Source: Chitinophaga cymbidii (GTDB taxonomy: Bacteria; Bacteroidota; Bacteroidia; Chitinophagales; Chitinophagaceae). Taken from it: DNA of 64,000 bases. The notes under the pieces are model-generated. The model searched no databases. It was not told the DNA's origin and saw only the letters and a program-made list of their open reading frames with translations. The stretch is from the NCBI RefSeq assembly GCF_007992715.1, contig NZ_BKAU01000002.1, positions 868,001 through 932,000 on the forward strand, read 5' to 3'. This document shows, piece by piece, positions 1 to 7,045 of this stretch; position 1 is the first letter of the stretch, and the number at the start of each line of letters is the position of its first letter. The position numbers were made by a program, and so were the translations under genes.

Positions 1-424
1 CGCCGTTCAGCCCTTCCATCTGCAGTCCCGGTAATTTGGCCGGCAGCGTATGTTCCAGGTGCGCGATGATATTGGCGGATATATCGATAGGGTAATAACG
101 GTGCAGCGTGCCGCGGTGCAGCAGTTCCTTCAGCAGGTGAAATGATTTGGAAGCATCGCCGGCGCCGAGTTCAATGAGATCGAAAGGTTCGCCGCCGGAA
201 GCGGCAAGCACCGCCGCCATGTCCCCGGACTGCCGGGAAAGTATTTCCATTTCACAGCGCGTCAGATAGTATTCCCTGCATTGCATGATCTGCTGGAAAA
301 GCGCGTCGCCTTTCGCGTCGTAAAAATATTTCGACGAGAGGTATTTTGGGCTTGCGTTGAGCCCCGTGATCACATCCTTCAGAAAAGAAGACGCCTGTTT
401 CCTTGCCGTAGCTGCTGTACTCAT
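1..424 (-). CDS. egtD: L-histidine N-alpha-methyltransferase EgtD (3' part cut by window edge)
   Basis: The first 141 codons of a SAM-dependent methyltransferase that trimethylates histidine to hercynine, the first step of ergothioneine synthesis in the cytoplasm. I translated this frame by hand. The ATG at 424-422 opens MSTAATARKQASS, followed by the EgtD-type stretch SSKYFYDAKGDALFQQI, then EYYLTRCE, and the SAM-binding loop FDLIELGAGDASKS near residue 85. EgtD proteins are usually about 320 residues, so more than half lies beyond position 1. The start is 13 bp after the egtB stop on the same strand, which fits the distal end of one operon. The pairing with EgtB makes the assignment firm; the catalytic tyrosine region cannot be checked because it is outside the window. 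Confidence 0.9.
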   Translation of the reverse strand, partial: MSTAATARKQASSFLKDVITGLNASPKYLSSKYFYDAKGDALFQQIMQCREYYLTRCEMEILSRQSGDMAAVLAASGGEPFDLIELGAGDASKSFHLLKELLHRGTLHRYYPIDISANIIAHLEHTLPAKLPGLQMEGLNG

Positions 425-437
425 AACGTTTTTGTTT

Positions 438-1586
438 TTACTGTGCAAGCCGGATGCCGGTTAGCTGCCAGCGTAAATGCGGATGGAAAAAATTCCGGTA
501 AGTGACCCGCGCATGGCCCGGCGAAGTGAAGGCGGATGCGCCACGCAGCACTTTCTGGTTGACCATGAACTTGCCGTTATATTCTCCCACGGCGCCTTCC
601 GCCCGGGTAAAGCCGGGATAGGGGAGGTAAGCGCTTTCCGTCCACTCCCAGCAGGCGCCCCAGGTAAAGCGGTCCGCTGCCGCTTCCCATTCAAATTCCG
701 TAGGCAGGCGCTTTCCCTGCCAGGCCGCGTAAGCCGCCGCTTCGTAATAGCTCACGTGTATCACCGGGTCGTCCATCCGCACAGGCTGCAATCCCTGTAA
801 CGTATAATTGAACCATTGCCCTTCTATAAAATGCCAGTATAACGGCGCTTCTATGTTGTTATTCCTGACCCAGTCCCATCCTTCCGCATGCCAGTGCACA
901 AAATTCTTGTAGCCGCCTTCGTTGATGAAAGCGAGGTATTCCTCATTCGTCACCAGCTCCGTGGCCATCATGAAATCCTGGATGTAAACGGGGTGCCGGT
1001 TCTGCTCGTTATCATAACAGAAGTCATCACCGTCGTACCCGATATCGTACAGCCCTTCCTGTATCTGCGCGAGGGGGGAACGCGACGTTTTCCGGTGTGC
1101 CTTTGGCGGCTGATCGCTGTAAGCGGGGAACAGGGGATTGTGGCCGAGGATGTATTTGATGTCCGTCCACAGCAGCTCCTGGTGCTGCTGCTCGTGGTTG
1201 CAGCCCAGTACGATCAGCGTTTCCAGCTCCCTGCTGACCGGACCGGCCAGCAATTGTTCCATGGCTTTGTCCACATGCGCGCGGTACAGGTATATCTCGT
1301 CTACCGTCGGGCGGCTGAGGTTGCCGCGCTGCGTGCGGATCACCCGCGCGCCGAGGCTTTCGTAGTAGCTGTTGAAAACGAAATTGAAATTCGTGTCGTA
1401 TTCCGTATAGCCCTTGGCGTGGGCTTTCAGTATCAGTGTTTCGAAGAACCAGGTCGTATGCCCAAGGTGCCATTTCGGCGGGCTCACGTCCACCACCGGT
1501 TGCACCACGTAATCTTCTTTCTGTAAAGGCTTGCAGATGCTTTCTGTCAATTGCCGCACGGTTTTGTATTGTGTAAGCAGGTTCAT
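438..1586 (-). CDS. egtB: Ergothioneine biosynthesis sulfoxide synthase EgtB
   Basis: A 382-residue non-haem iron enzyme that joins hercynine to a cysteine-containing thiol with oxygen, forming a sulfoxide. The N-terminal DinB-like domain carries the expected iron ligands: a histidine of HLGHTT (His43, less likely His40) and both histidines of NHEQQHQE (His131, His135). The C-terminal FGE-sulfatase-fold domain has the typical ending CWEWTESAYLPYPGF, then VLRGASAFT and FFHPHLRWQLTGIRLAQ. Its ATG overlaps the stop of the upstream permease by 4 nt (1583-1586), indicating translational coupling. No egtA, egtC or egtE homologue is visible here, so whether the thiol donor is cysteine or gamma-glutamylcysteine cannot be told. 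The FGE fold should not be read as a formylglycine-generating enzyme, since the DinB domain is diagnostic. Confidence 0.93.
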   Translation of the reverse strand: MNLLTQYKTVRQLTESICKPLQKEDYVVQPVVDVSPPKWHLGHTTWFFETLILKAHAKGYTEYDTNFNFVFNSYYESLGARVIRTQRGNLSRPTVDEIYLYRAHVDKAMEQLLAGPVSRELETLIVLGCNHEQQHQELLWTDIKYILGHNPLFPAYSDQPPKAHRKTSRSPLAQIQEGLYDIGYDGDDFCYDNEQNRHPVYIQDFMMATELVTNEEYLAFINEGGYKNFVHWHAEGWDWVRNNNIEAPLYWHFIEGQWFNYTLQGLQPVRMDDPVIHVSYYEAAAYAAWQGKRLPTEFEWEAAADRFTWGACWEWTESAYLPYPGFTRAEGAVGEYNGKFMVNQKVLRGASAFTSPGHARVTYRNFFHPHLRWQLTGIRLAQ

Positions 1587-3151
1587 CTTTTGTTATTTTT
1601 TTCCAGGTAAGCGGTGAGGTCCGAAATACTATTGATCTGCAATTCCTCCGCGGTCCCTTTCCGCATCATCAGCGCATAGGCGTTGTTGAAGCCGATGGGT
1701 TGCAGCCAGCGAAGATCATATTGCCGCAAGAATTGTTCCCGAACGTAATTATACACACTATCCTTGCTTTTTGTCAGTTCACTGACAAGTATGGCAGGCG
1801 GTTGCAGGATCACGAGGAGGCCGGTGCCGGTATATTCCGGGTACAGATCGATCTGGTCGTTGACGAGCGCATCGAAACATATCTTCGTGCCGCCGAGACC
1901 GGTTTTGGAGGAAACATCCAGGTCCGTATACCCTTTGATCAGCATTTTGTACATTTCTACCAGGATGTATTGTTCGGTGAATATTTTGGAGCCGATGCGC
2001 ACCATGCCTTTGCTTCCGCTGCGCGGCGGCTGGTAAAGGCCCTGTGTTTCGAGGAATTCACGCGCCACTGTGGCAGGCGCTTTTTTCAGGAAGTCCACGC
2101 GGTAGTTCAGCATCGTCATAATGGAATCGTTGATCCTGCCCGCGAGCAGGTTCAGCGTTGCTTCCAGCTCCGGGTATTTTTCCAGCGCGGAGGTGCGTAT
2201 CACCGGCGCTGCAAAGTAGGGTGGGAAGATGTGTCGGTCGTCTTCCAGCGTAACGAGGTTGTACGAGCGGATGCGTCCGTCGGTACTATATCCGCTGACC
2301 ACATCCAGCTTGCCTTCATACATGGCCTGGTACATCACCGCATCATTGATCACCACGGTGCGGATATTCAGATGATAATGTTCCTTCAGGCCTAGATACC
2401 CATCCGTGCGCCCCATGAATTCCGGCGTGAAGCCGGCTAGCAGCTTGCCTTTCGTGGCCGATGGCAGCATGGAGAAGAAAAGCAGTGAAATTGCCGCAAT
2501 GCCGATGATGCCAGCTTTCAGCTTGTATTTCCGCCAGTTGAACTTTTGCAGGCGGGAAAGCAGGAAATCGAAAAGCAGCGCCAGCAAAGCCGCGGGGATG
2601 GCGCCGGCGAGGATCATGTTGGTATTGTTCAGGGCAATGCCGCCGAAGATAAATTCTCCCAGTCCGCCCGCCGCGATGTAAGCCGCCAGTGTAGCCACGC
2701 CCACGTTGATCACGGTGGCCGTCCGGATGCCCGCGATCAGCACGGGCATGGACAGTGGCAGTTCCACTTTGAAAAGTATCTGGCTGCTGCTCATGCCAAG
2801 GCCCCTGGCCGCTTCTATCACGGTAGCGTCCACGCCGGTGATGCCGGTATAGGTATTCCGGATGATGGGCAGCAGGGCATAGAGGAACAGCGCAACGATG
2901 GCGGGTTGCGGACCGATGCCGAGCAATGGTATCATGAACCCGAGCAGCGCAATGCTGGGAATGGTCTGCATCACGCCCGCGGAACCGAGCACAGCGCCGG
3001 CCAGCTTCGGCCTGCGCGCCACCAATATACCGAGCGGCACGCCGATCACGATGGCGATCATCACTGATACCATCGTCAGACTGATATGCGTCAGCGTTTG
3101 CTGTATCAGCTTGTCCGACTGTGATTGCAGAAATTCAAAAAATGCGTTCAT
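1583..3151 (-). CDS. ABC transporter permease fused to a quaternary-amine-type binding domain (EgtU-like)
   Basis: A 522-residue inner-membrane protein. Residues 15-205 form a ProW/OpuBB-type permease with the EAARGLGMS coupling motif near 113. A further membrane helix lies at about 211-229, then a periplasmic binding domain of the OpuAC/ProX type. This fusion is the architecture of EgtU, the ergothioneine transporter known from Streptococcus pneumoniae and Helicobacter pylori; relatives carry glycine betaine, carnitine or choline. Location directly between an ATPase and egtB-egtD favours ergothioneine or a betaine precursor such as hercynine, but this is inference. The binding domain is odd: the half with FTPEFMGRTDG (241) and STDGR (289) precedes the half with RIGSKIFTEQ (385) and LYPEYTGTG (436), the reverse of the usual order. 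The start is 7 bp after the ATPase stop. Confidence 0.85.
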   Translation of the reverse strand: MNAFFEFLQSQSDKLIQQTLTHISLTMVSVMIAIVIGVPLGILVARRPKLAGAVLGSAGVMQTIPSIALLGFMIPLLGIGPQPAIVALFLYALLPIIRNTYTGITGVDATVIEAARGLGMSSSQILFKVELPLSMPVLIAGIRTATVINVGVATLAAYIAAGGLGEFIFGGIALNNTNMILAGAIPAALLALLFDFLLSRLQKFNWRKYKLKAGIIGIAAISLLFFSMLPSATKGKLLAGFTPEFMGRTDGYLGLKEHYHLNIRTVVINDAVMYQAMYEGKLDVVSGYSTDGRIRSYNLVTLEDDRHIFPPYFAAPVIRTSALEKYPELEATLNLLAGRINDSIMTMLNYRVDFLKKAPATVAREFLETQGLYQPPRSGSKGMVRIGSKIFTEQYILVEMYKMLIKGYTDLDVSSKTGLGGTKICFDALVNDQIDLYPEYTGTGLLVILQPPAILVSELTKSKDSVYNYVREQFLRQYDLRWLQPIGFNNAYALMMRKGTAEELQINSISDLTAYLEKNNKR

Positions 3152-3158
3152 AATCCAG

Positions 3159-3884
3159 CTAGTTATATTCTCCTTTCAGAAAGCGGCTGACAAAATCGTT
3201 CACCGGCTGCTCCCGCAGCTCCTCCGGCGTGCCCAGCTGCACGATGGAACCTTTGTCCATCAGGCAGATGCGGCTGGCGAGGGCAAATGCGTCCTGCACG
3301 TCATGCGTGACCATCACGATAGTTTTTCTTTTCAGTTCGTCCACTTCCTTAAAATCATTCCGGATCTTTTGCCGGGTGATAGGGTCCAGCGCGCCGAAAG
3401 GCTCATCCATCAATAATATCGGCGGATCAGCCGCCAGCGCCCTTGCAATACCCACGCGCTGCTGCTGCCCGCCGCTCAGCTCATGAGGAAACATGTGCGC
3501 CTGCTCTTCGTACGACAACCCCAGCTTTTGCATCAAGGTTCGCGTACGCTCCGCGATCTTTTCCTTCGGCCATTTCTCCAGCTTCGGCACAATGGCGATA
3601 TTCTCCGCCACGGTATAATGCGGGAACAGGCCGGTCTGCTGCATGACGTAACCGATGCCGCGGCGCAGCTTTTCGGGTTGCGCGGAGCGCACGTCCTGCC
3701 CGTTGATACGGATGTTGCCGGATGTAGGCAGAATGAGGCGGTTGAGCATCCGCAATGTGGTGGTTTTTCCACAACCGCTGGTGCCCAGGAGTATAAGGTT
3801 TTCGCCCTTGTTCACTTCAAATGATATATCCCTTACCGCAATGGTGCCGTTAAAGGATTTATGGAGGTGCTCTACTTCAATCAT
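3159..3884 (-). CDS. ABC transporter ATP-binding protein, OpuA/ProV type (EgtV-like)
   Basis: A 241-residue cytoplasmic ATPase that should power the adjacent permease/binding-protein fusion. Walker A is LGTSGCGKTTT (about 33-43), the signature is LSGGQQQRVGIARAL, Walker B is ILLMDEPFGALD, and the H-loop is MVTHD. It lacks the long C-terminal CBS pair of classical ProV/OpuAA; this shorter form is common with OpuC- and EgtV-type transporters. Its ATG overlaps the end of the upstream reductase gene by 8 nt, and the permease starts 7 bp after its stop, so the three genes are clearly co-transcribed. The substrate cannot be read from an ATPase; the ergothioneine assignment rests on the egtB-egtD context. 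Confidence 0.88.
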   Translation of the reverse strand: MIEVEHLHKSFNGTIAVRDISFEVNKGENLILLGTSGCGKTTTLRMLNRLILPTSGNIRINGQDVRSAQPEKLRRGIGYVMQQTGLFPHYTVAENIAIVPKLEKWPKEKIAERTRTLMQKLGLSYEEQAHMFPHELSGGQQQRVGIARALAADPPILLMDEPFGALDPITRQKIRNDFKEVDELKRKTIVMVTHDVQDAFALASRICLMDKGSIVQLGTPEELREQPVNDFVSRFLKGEYN

Positions 3885-5262
3885 TATCCAGTGTCATAAA
3901 CAGATTATTCAATGATTCCGTAAAAGTAGGGTGTGCAAAAATATTATTGCGTATTTCATCATAAGTCATATGCCCCATCATCGCTATTTGGAGAACGGAC
4001 ATGATCTCGCCGCCGCTGACGGACAGGATGGATGCGCCCAGTATCTGCCCGGTATCCGCATTCACCACCGCTTTCATGAGCCCGCGTGTTTCGCCGGATT
4101 CAATGCCGCGGGCCACTTTTGTAAGGGGTAATTTAGCAACTTTTATGTTAAATCCTTTCTCACCGGCTTCTTTTTCAGTGAGCCCTATTCTGCCAAGCTC
4201 GGGGTCGGTGAACATGCAGTAAGGCACAGGGCGGTTTTTGATGGAGGAATGTTTTTTTTCAAGGATGTGCTGCGCAACGATGAGATGATCGTTGTAGGAA
4301 ATGTGCGTGAAAGCGGGGCCGCCTTTTACATCGCCGAGGGCGTAGATGCCTTCCACGTTTGTTTCCAGCTGGTCGTTTACGATGATGTAACCTTTCTCAT
4401 CGGTTGCTACGCCGGTTTGGGCCAGTTGCAGCGTGCCTGTATCCGGCGCGCGGCCGGCGCCGATGAGCAAATGTGAGCCGCTGACCGTCTGTTTTGTTCC
4501 GTCCACTTCAAACGTCAGGCTGATCTTTTCCTGTTGCCGGGCCGCTTCTTTCACCTGCGCGGAGGTGATGATGGTAATGCCGTCCTCCTTTAAAATTTCC
4601 GCCACCGCTTCGGCCACGTCTTCGTCTTCTTTGGTGAGAATGCGGGGAGCGCGTTCGAGGATGGTCACTTCCGAGCCGAAGCGCCGGAACATCTGTCCGA
4701 ATTCCATGGCAATGTAGCCGCTGCCGAGTATCAGCAGGTGCGCCGGTTTTTCGCCCACGTCCAGCAGGGTAGTGGAGGTGAGGTATGGAACGTCCGTCAA
4801 TCCTTTTACCGGTGGTATGACGGGCCGGGCGCCTGTGTTAATGCATATCAGTTCTGCTGCGAGCGTTTCGGTGCTGCCGTCTGTGTACTGTACCTGCAGG
4901 GTTTTGTGGCCGGTAAAGGAAGCCGCGCCGGTTAGCAGGTCCAGCCCCGGTGTTTCCGTTAACGCTTTGAGTGCGCTTTCCCGGAAGCTGCTCACCACTT
5001 CGTTTTTCCGGTCCAAGACCTTTTTGAAGTCTATCTGCGCGGGGTCTGAAGGAACGCCGAACTCCTGCGCGCGCTTCGCCATATAGGCCATCCTGGCGGC
5101 TCCGATCATGGTTTTGGTTGGCGTACATCCACTGTTGATGCAGGTGCCGCCCACGAAGCTTTTTTCGATGATGGCGGTTTTCTTTCCGGCTTTGGCGAGT
5201 TGCTTTGCAAGGGGATTGCCGGCCTGCCCGGACCCGATGATGATGGCGTCGTAGCGTTTCAT
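3877..5262 (-). CDS. Pyridine nucleotide-disulfide oxidoreductase, mercuric-reductase-like
   Basis: A 461-residue flavoprotein of the class I disulfide reductase family (dihydrolipoamide dehydrogenase, glutathione and mercuric reductases). The FAD-binding start is DAIIIGSGQAG, the redox pair is Cys41/Cys46 in GGTCINSGCTPTKT, the NAD(P)H site is LLILGSGYIAMEFG, a second FAD motif is YALGDVKGG, and the C-terminal catalytic base is in AHPTFTESL, so it looks fully active. I chose the ATG at 5262: a longer frame from a TTG at 5313 would run through a terminator-like hairpin and adds only residues foreign to the family. It leads the operon and overlaps the ATPase gene by 8 nt. Reduction of an oxidised ergothioneine species is an attractive but unproven role. 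It lacks an N-terminal heavy-metal domain, so true MerA function is unlikely. Confidence 0.85.
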   Translation of the reverse strand: MKRYDAIIIGSGQAGNPLAKQLAKAGKKTAIIEKSFVGGTCINSGCTPTKTMIGAARMAYMAKRAQEFGVPSDPAQIDFKKVLDRKNEVVSSFRESALKALTETPGLDLLTGAASFTGHKTLQVQYTDGSTETLAAELICINTGARPVIPPVKGLTDVPYLTSTTLLDVGEKPAHLLILGSGYIAMEFGQMFRRFGSEVTILERAPRILTKEDEDVAEAVAEILKEDGITIITSAQVKEAARQQEKISLTFEVDGTKQTVSGSHLLIGAGRAPDTGTLQLAQTGVATDEKGYIIVNDQLETNVEGIYALGDVKGGPAFTHISYNDHLIVAQHILEKKHSSIKNRPVPYCMFTDPELGRIGLTEKEAGEKGFNIKVAKLPLTKVARGIESGETRGLMKAVVNADTGQILGASILSVSGGEIMSVLQIAMMGHMTYDEIRNNIFAHPTFTESLNNLFMTLDND

Positions 5263-5297
5263 AGCCGGGTAACAACAACTACCATACCTGTTAGCAT

Positions 5298-5327
5298 AAA
5301 AAAGCAGGTACAAGGAGATGTACCTGC
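5298..5327 (-). terminator. Intrinsic terminator in the leader of the egt operon (candidate attenuator)
   Basis: Read on the minus strand, a perfect 9-bp stem GCAGGTACA / TGTACCTGC with a 6-nt loop TCTCCT is followed at once by six T residues (5303-5298). It ends only 35 nt before the reductase ATG at 5262. The next upstream gene, cobA, points the other way, so no upstream minus-strand transcript needs ending here. The element therefore looks like a conditional terminator in the operon's own leader. A stretch CCAGGTTAC at 5354-5346 could pair over 5 bp with the 3' arm as a possible antiterminator; that part is speculative. Confidence 0.65.
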
Positions 5328-5426
5328 CGCAGGGATGTATAAAAAGTAACCTGGAACTTATAAGACAATCAAATTAATAATATTTATATGTAATATAATT
5401 TATGGAAAATGATCTGTATCGTTCGT

Positions 5427-5456
5427 TAAATATATGACTTATATCATAAAAACAAA
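5427..5456 (-). promoter_or_regulatory. Candidate promoter of the egt operon
   Basis: On the minus strand, TTTG (5456-5453) is followed after 18 nt by TATATTTA (5434-5427). This resembles the Bacteroidota promoter TTTG-N17-23-TAnnTTTG with one mismatch in the last base. It would give a leader of roughly 150-160 nt before the reductase ATG, containing the hairpin-plus-T-run element. It was found by eye in AT-rich DNA, so chance similarity is possible. Confidence 0.45.
5434..5447. promoter_or_regulatory. FNR-like inverted repeat between cobA and the egt operon
   Basis: The sequence ATGAC-TTAT-ATCAT is a near-perfect palindrome with the layout of an FNR/CRP-type box (TTGAT-N4-ATCAA). It lies inside the spacer of the proposed egt promoter and about 80 bp upstream of cobA. 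The cobA operon itself encodes an Fnr-like regulator, so autoregulation and control of both divergent operons is plausible. No second site was found to support it. Confidence 0.35.
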
Positions 5457-5526
5457 GAAATTTTTATAATTTTATAATTAAGTCAACTGATAAGAATTGT
5501 ATAAAAATTTATGTAATGCATTAATT

Positions 5527-6324
5527 ATGCCAAATCCTCAATTATCTTTGGTCGGTGCGGGGCCGGGGGACCCGGAGCTGATCACCCTGAAAGCGATCAA
5601 CACCATCCGGCAGGCAAATGTAATATTATATGATGCGCTGGTCAACCAGGATCTTTTACAATATGCGGCTCCCGGCGCGCTCACGCAGTTCGTGGGTAAA
5701 CGTTACGGCTGTCATGCCTTATCACAGCGGGAGATCAATGACCTGATCGTGGAGATGGCTTATGCGCACGGGCATGTAGTGCGGCTGAAAGGCGGAGATC
5801 CGTTCATCTTCGGCAGGGCCGTGGAAGAGATCGAAGCTGCGCGCAAAGCGGGTATCCCGGTGACGGTGGTGCCCGGCATTTCCAGCGCGCTGGCCGTTCC
5901 GGCCATGCAAATGCTGCCGCTTACCTGCAGAGGTACCGCGGAAAGCCTCTGGATCACCACCGGCACCACGCGCACCGGCGATATCTCCGGCGACATCCGG
6001 CTGGCGGCGCAGTCTACCGCCACCGTGGTCATCCTGATGGCCATGAGCCGCCTCGCGGAGATCATGGATATTTTCGCTGCTAACGGTAAGGAATACACGC
6101 CAGTTGCGATCATCCAGAACGGCACGACCGCGGAAGAACGTTTTATAACCGGCACTGTGCGGGACATTGCGCTGGTGGCGGAAGCGGAAGGCATCACCAA
6201 TCCCGCTATCATCGTAGTGGGAGAAGTGGTGAACGTGCGCGCGCAGCTCCTGGAAATGTTGCAGGAGCGGCATGAATATCGGAATGTAATTACAGGAAAT
6301 GAAGAAAGACAAGCAAGGATGTGA
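5527..6324 (+). CDS. cobA: Uroporphyrinogen-III C-methyltransferase (siroheme synthesis)
   Basis: A 265-residue SAM-dependent methyltransferase that converts uroporphyrinogen III to precorrin-2, the branch point to siroheme and cobalamin. The family signatures are LSLVGAGPGDPELITLKA at the N-terminus, VRLKGGDPFIFGRAVEE near residue 85, and VVPGISSALAVPA. I chose the ATG at 5527 because the motif starts six residues later; an upstream in-frame ATG at 5497 adds ten unrelated residues. It is the short CobA/SUMT form without the dehydrogenase/chelatase domain of CysG. The 3' end overlaps the next gene by 26 bp, so they form an operon. Siroheme serves nitrite and sulfite reductases, which fits the Fnr-type regulator downstream. 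Confidence 0.92.
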   Translation: MPNPQLSLVGAGPGDPELITLKAINTIRQANVILYDALVNQDLLQYAAPGALTQFVGKRYGCHALSQREINDLIVEMAYAHGHVVRLKGGDPFIFGRAVEEIEAARKAGIPVTVVPGISSALAVPAMQMLPLTCRGTAESLWITTGTTRTGDISGDIRLAAQSTATVVILMAMSRLAEIMDIFAANGKEYTPVAIIQNGTTAEERFITGTVRDIALVAEAEGITNPAIIVVGEVVNVRAQLLEMLQERHEYRNVITGNEERQARM

Positions 6325-6988
6325 TCTGCAAACCTGCCTTTTATGCAGAAGAGGCATGAAAGAGTGGCTGCCGGCCATTCACGCGCACAAGAAAAATTTT
6401 ATACTGAAGAAGGGCGATACCATTTTTAAAGAAGGGGATGCGGTGACGGGGATCTTCTTCCTTTCGTCAGGAAGGGTAAAAGTGCATAAACACTGGGCGG
6501 ACGGCAAAGAGCTGATCGTGCGTTTTGCAAGGGAAGGAGATATTGTGGGGCACCGCGGCATTGGTACAGAGCTGGTCTATCCCGTTACCGCCACGGCGCT
6601 GGAACCCTCTTCCGTCTGCTTTTTTGAAATTGATTTTTTTAACGCCAGCCTGAAAGTAAATCATGAGCTGCTTTATGAACTGATGCAGTTCTACGCAAAG
6701 GAGCTGATGGAATCGGAAAAAAGCATGCGCAACCTGGCGCATATGTCTGTAAAAGGCCGACTGGCCAACGCCCTGCTCGCATTAAAAAACAAATTCGGGC
6801 TCGACAAGGATGGCTTCATTGCGTTCCCGCTCAGCAAGCAGGACCTTTCTTCCTACGTTGGCGCCACTTACGAAACCACCTTCCGGATGCTGAACGAACT
6901 GATCAATGACCATATCATCGCGGTGTCCGGCAAGCATATCACCATCAGGCAGGAAGAAAAGCTGCAACAGCTGACCGGCGAAGATTGA
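6299..6988 (+). CDS. Crp/Fnr-family transcriptional regulator, possible Fe-S sensor
   Basis: A 229-residue DNA-binding regulator. The cyclic-nucleotide-binding-type barrel spans about 35-140 (ILKKGDTIFKEGD...GIFFLSSGRVKVHK), a long dimerisation helix follows, and a C-terminal winged HTH has LSKQDLSSYVGATYETTFRML (about 178-198). Unlike CRP it has an N-terminal cysteine group, Cys8-x4-Cys13-x2-Cys16, plus an isolated Cys107. The 91-residue gap from Cys16 to Cys107 is close to the E. coli FNR spacing between its last N-terminal ligand and Cys122, so a [4Fe-4S] oxygen or NO sensor is plausible, though the N-terminal spacing differs from E. coli FNR. It overlaps cobA and probably controls redox or nitrogen-oxide metabolism; an FNR-like box lies upstream of the operon. 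Confidence 0.88.
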   Translation: MKKDKQGCDLQTCLLCRRGMKEWLPAIHAHKKNFILKKGDTIFKEGDAVTGIFFLSSGRVKVHKHWADGKELIVRFAREGDIVGHRGIGTELVYPVTATALEPSSVCFFEIDFFNASLKVNHELLYELMQFYAKELMESEKSMRNLAHMSVKGRLANALLALKNKFGLDKDGFIAFPLSKQDLSSYVGATYETTFRMLNELINDHIIAVSGKHITIRQEEKLQQLTGED

Positions 6989-7014
6989 GAATGGAATAAA
7001 TATCCGCATCTTTG
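6985..7014 (+). promoter_or_regulatory. Candidate promoter of the Bcr/CflA exporter gene
   Basis: TTG (6985-6987) and CATCTTTG (7007-7014) are separated by 19 nt, matching the Bacteroidota promoter layout TTG-N19-TAnnTTTG with one mismatch. It lies 31 bp before the ATG at 7046 and overlaps the stop region of the upstream regulator gene. Confidence 0.45.
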
Positions 7015-7045
7015 CACAAATACTAATAGGTTGGCATCTGAATCA

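Noticed and set aside
438..1586. Long plus-strand frames opposite egtB
   Set aside because: They are shadows of a GC-rich gene with a firm family assignment; their translations show no domain.
1583..3151. Plain glycine-betaine (osmoprotectant) transporter
   Set aside because: Not excluded by the domain alone, but the tight operon with egtB and egtD makes an ergothioneine-related role the better reading.
5263..5313. Longer N-terminus for the disulfide reductase starting at a TTG
   Set aside because: It would translate the terminator hairpin and adds a cysteine-rich stretch absent from the family; the ATG at 5262 fits the FAD motif position.
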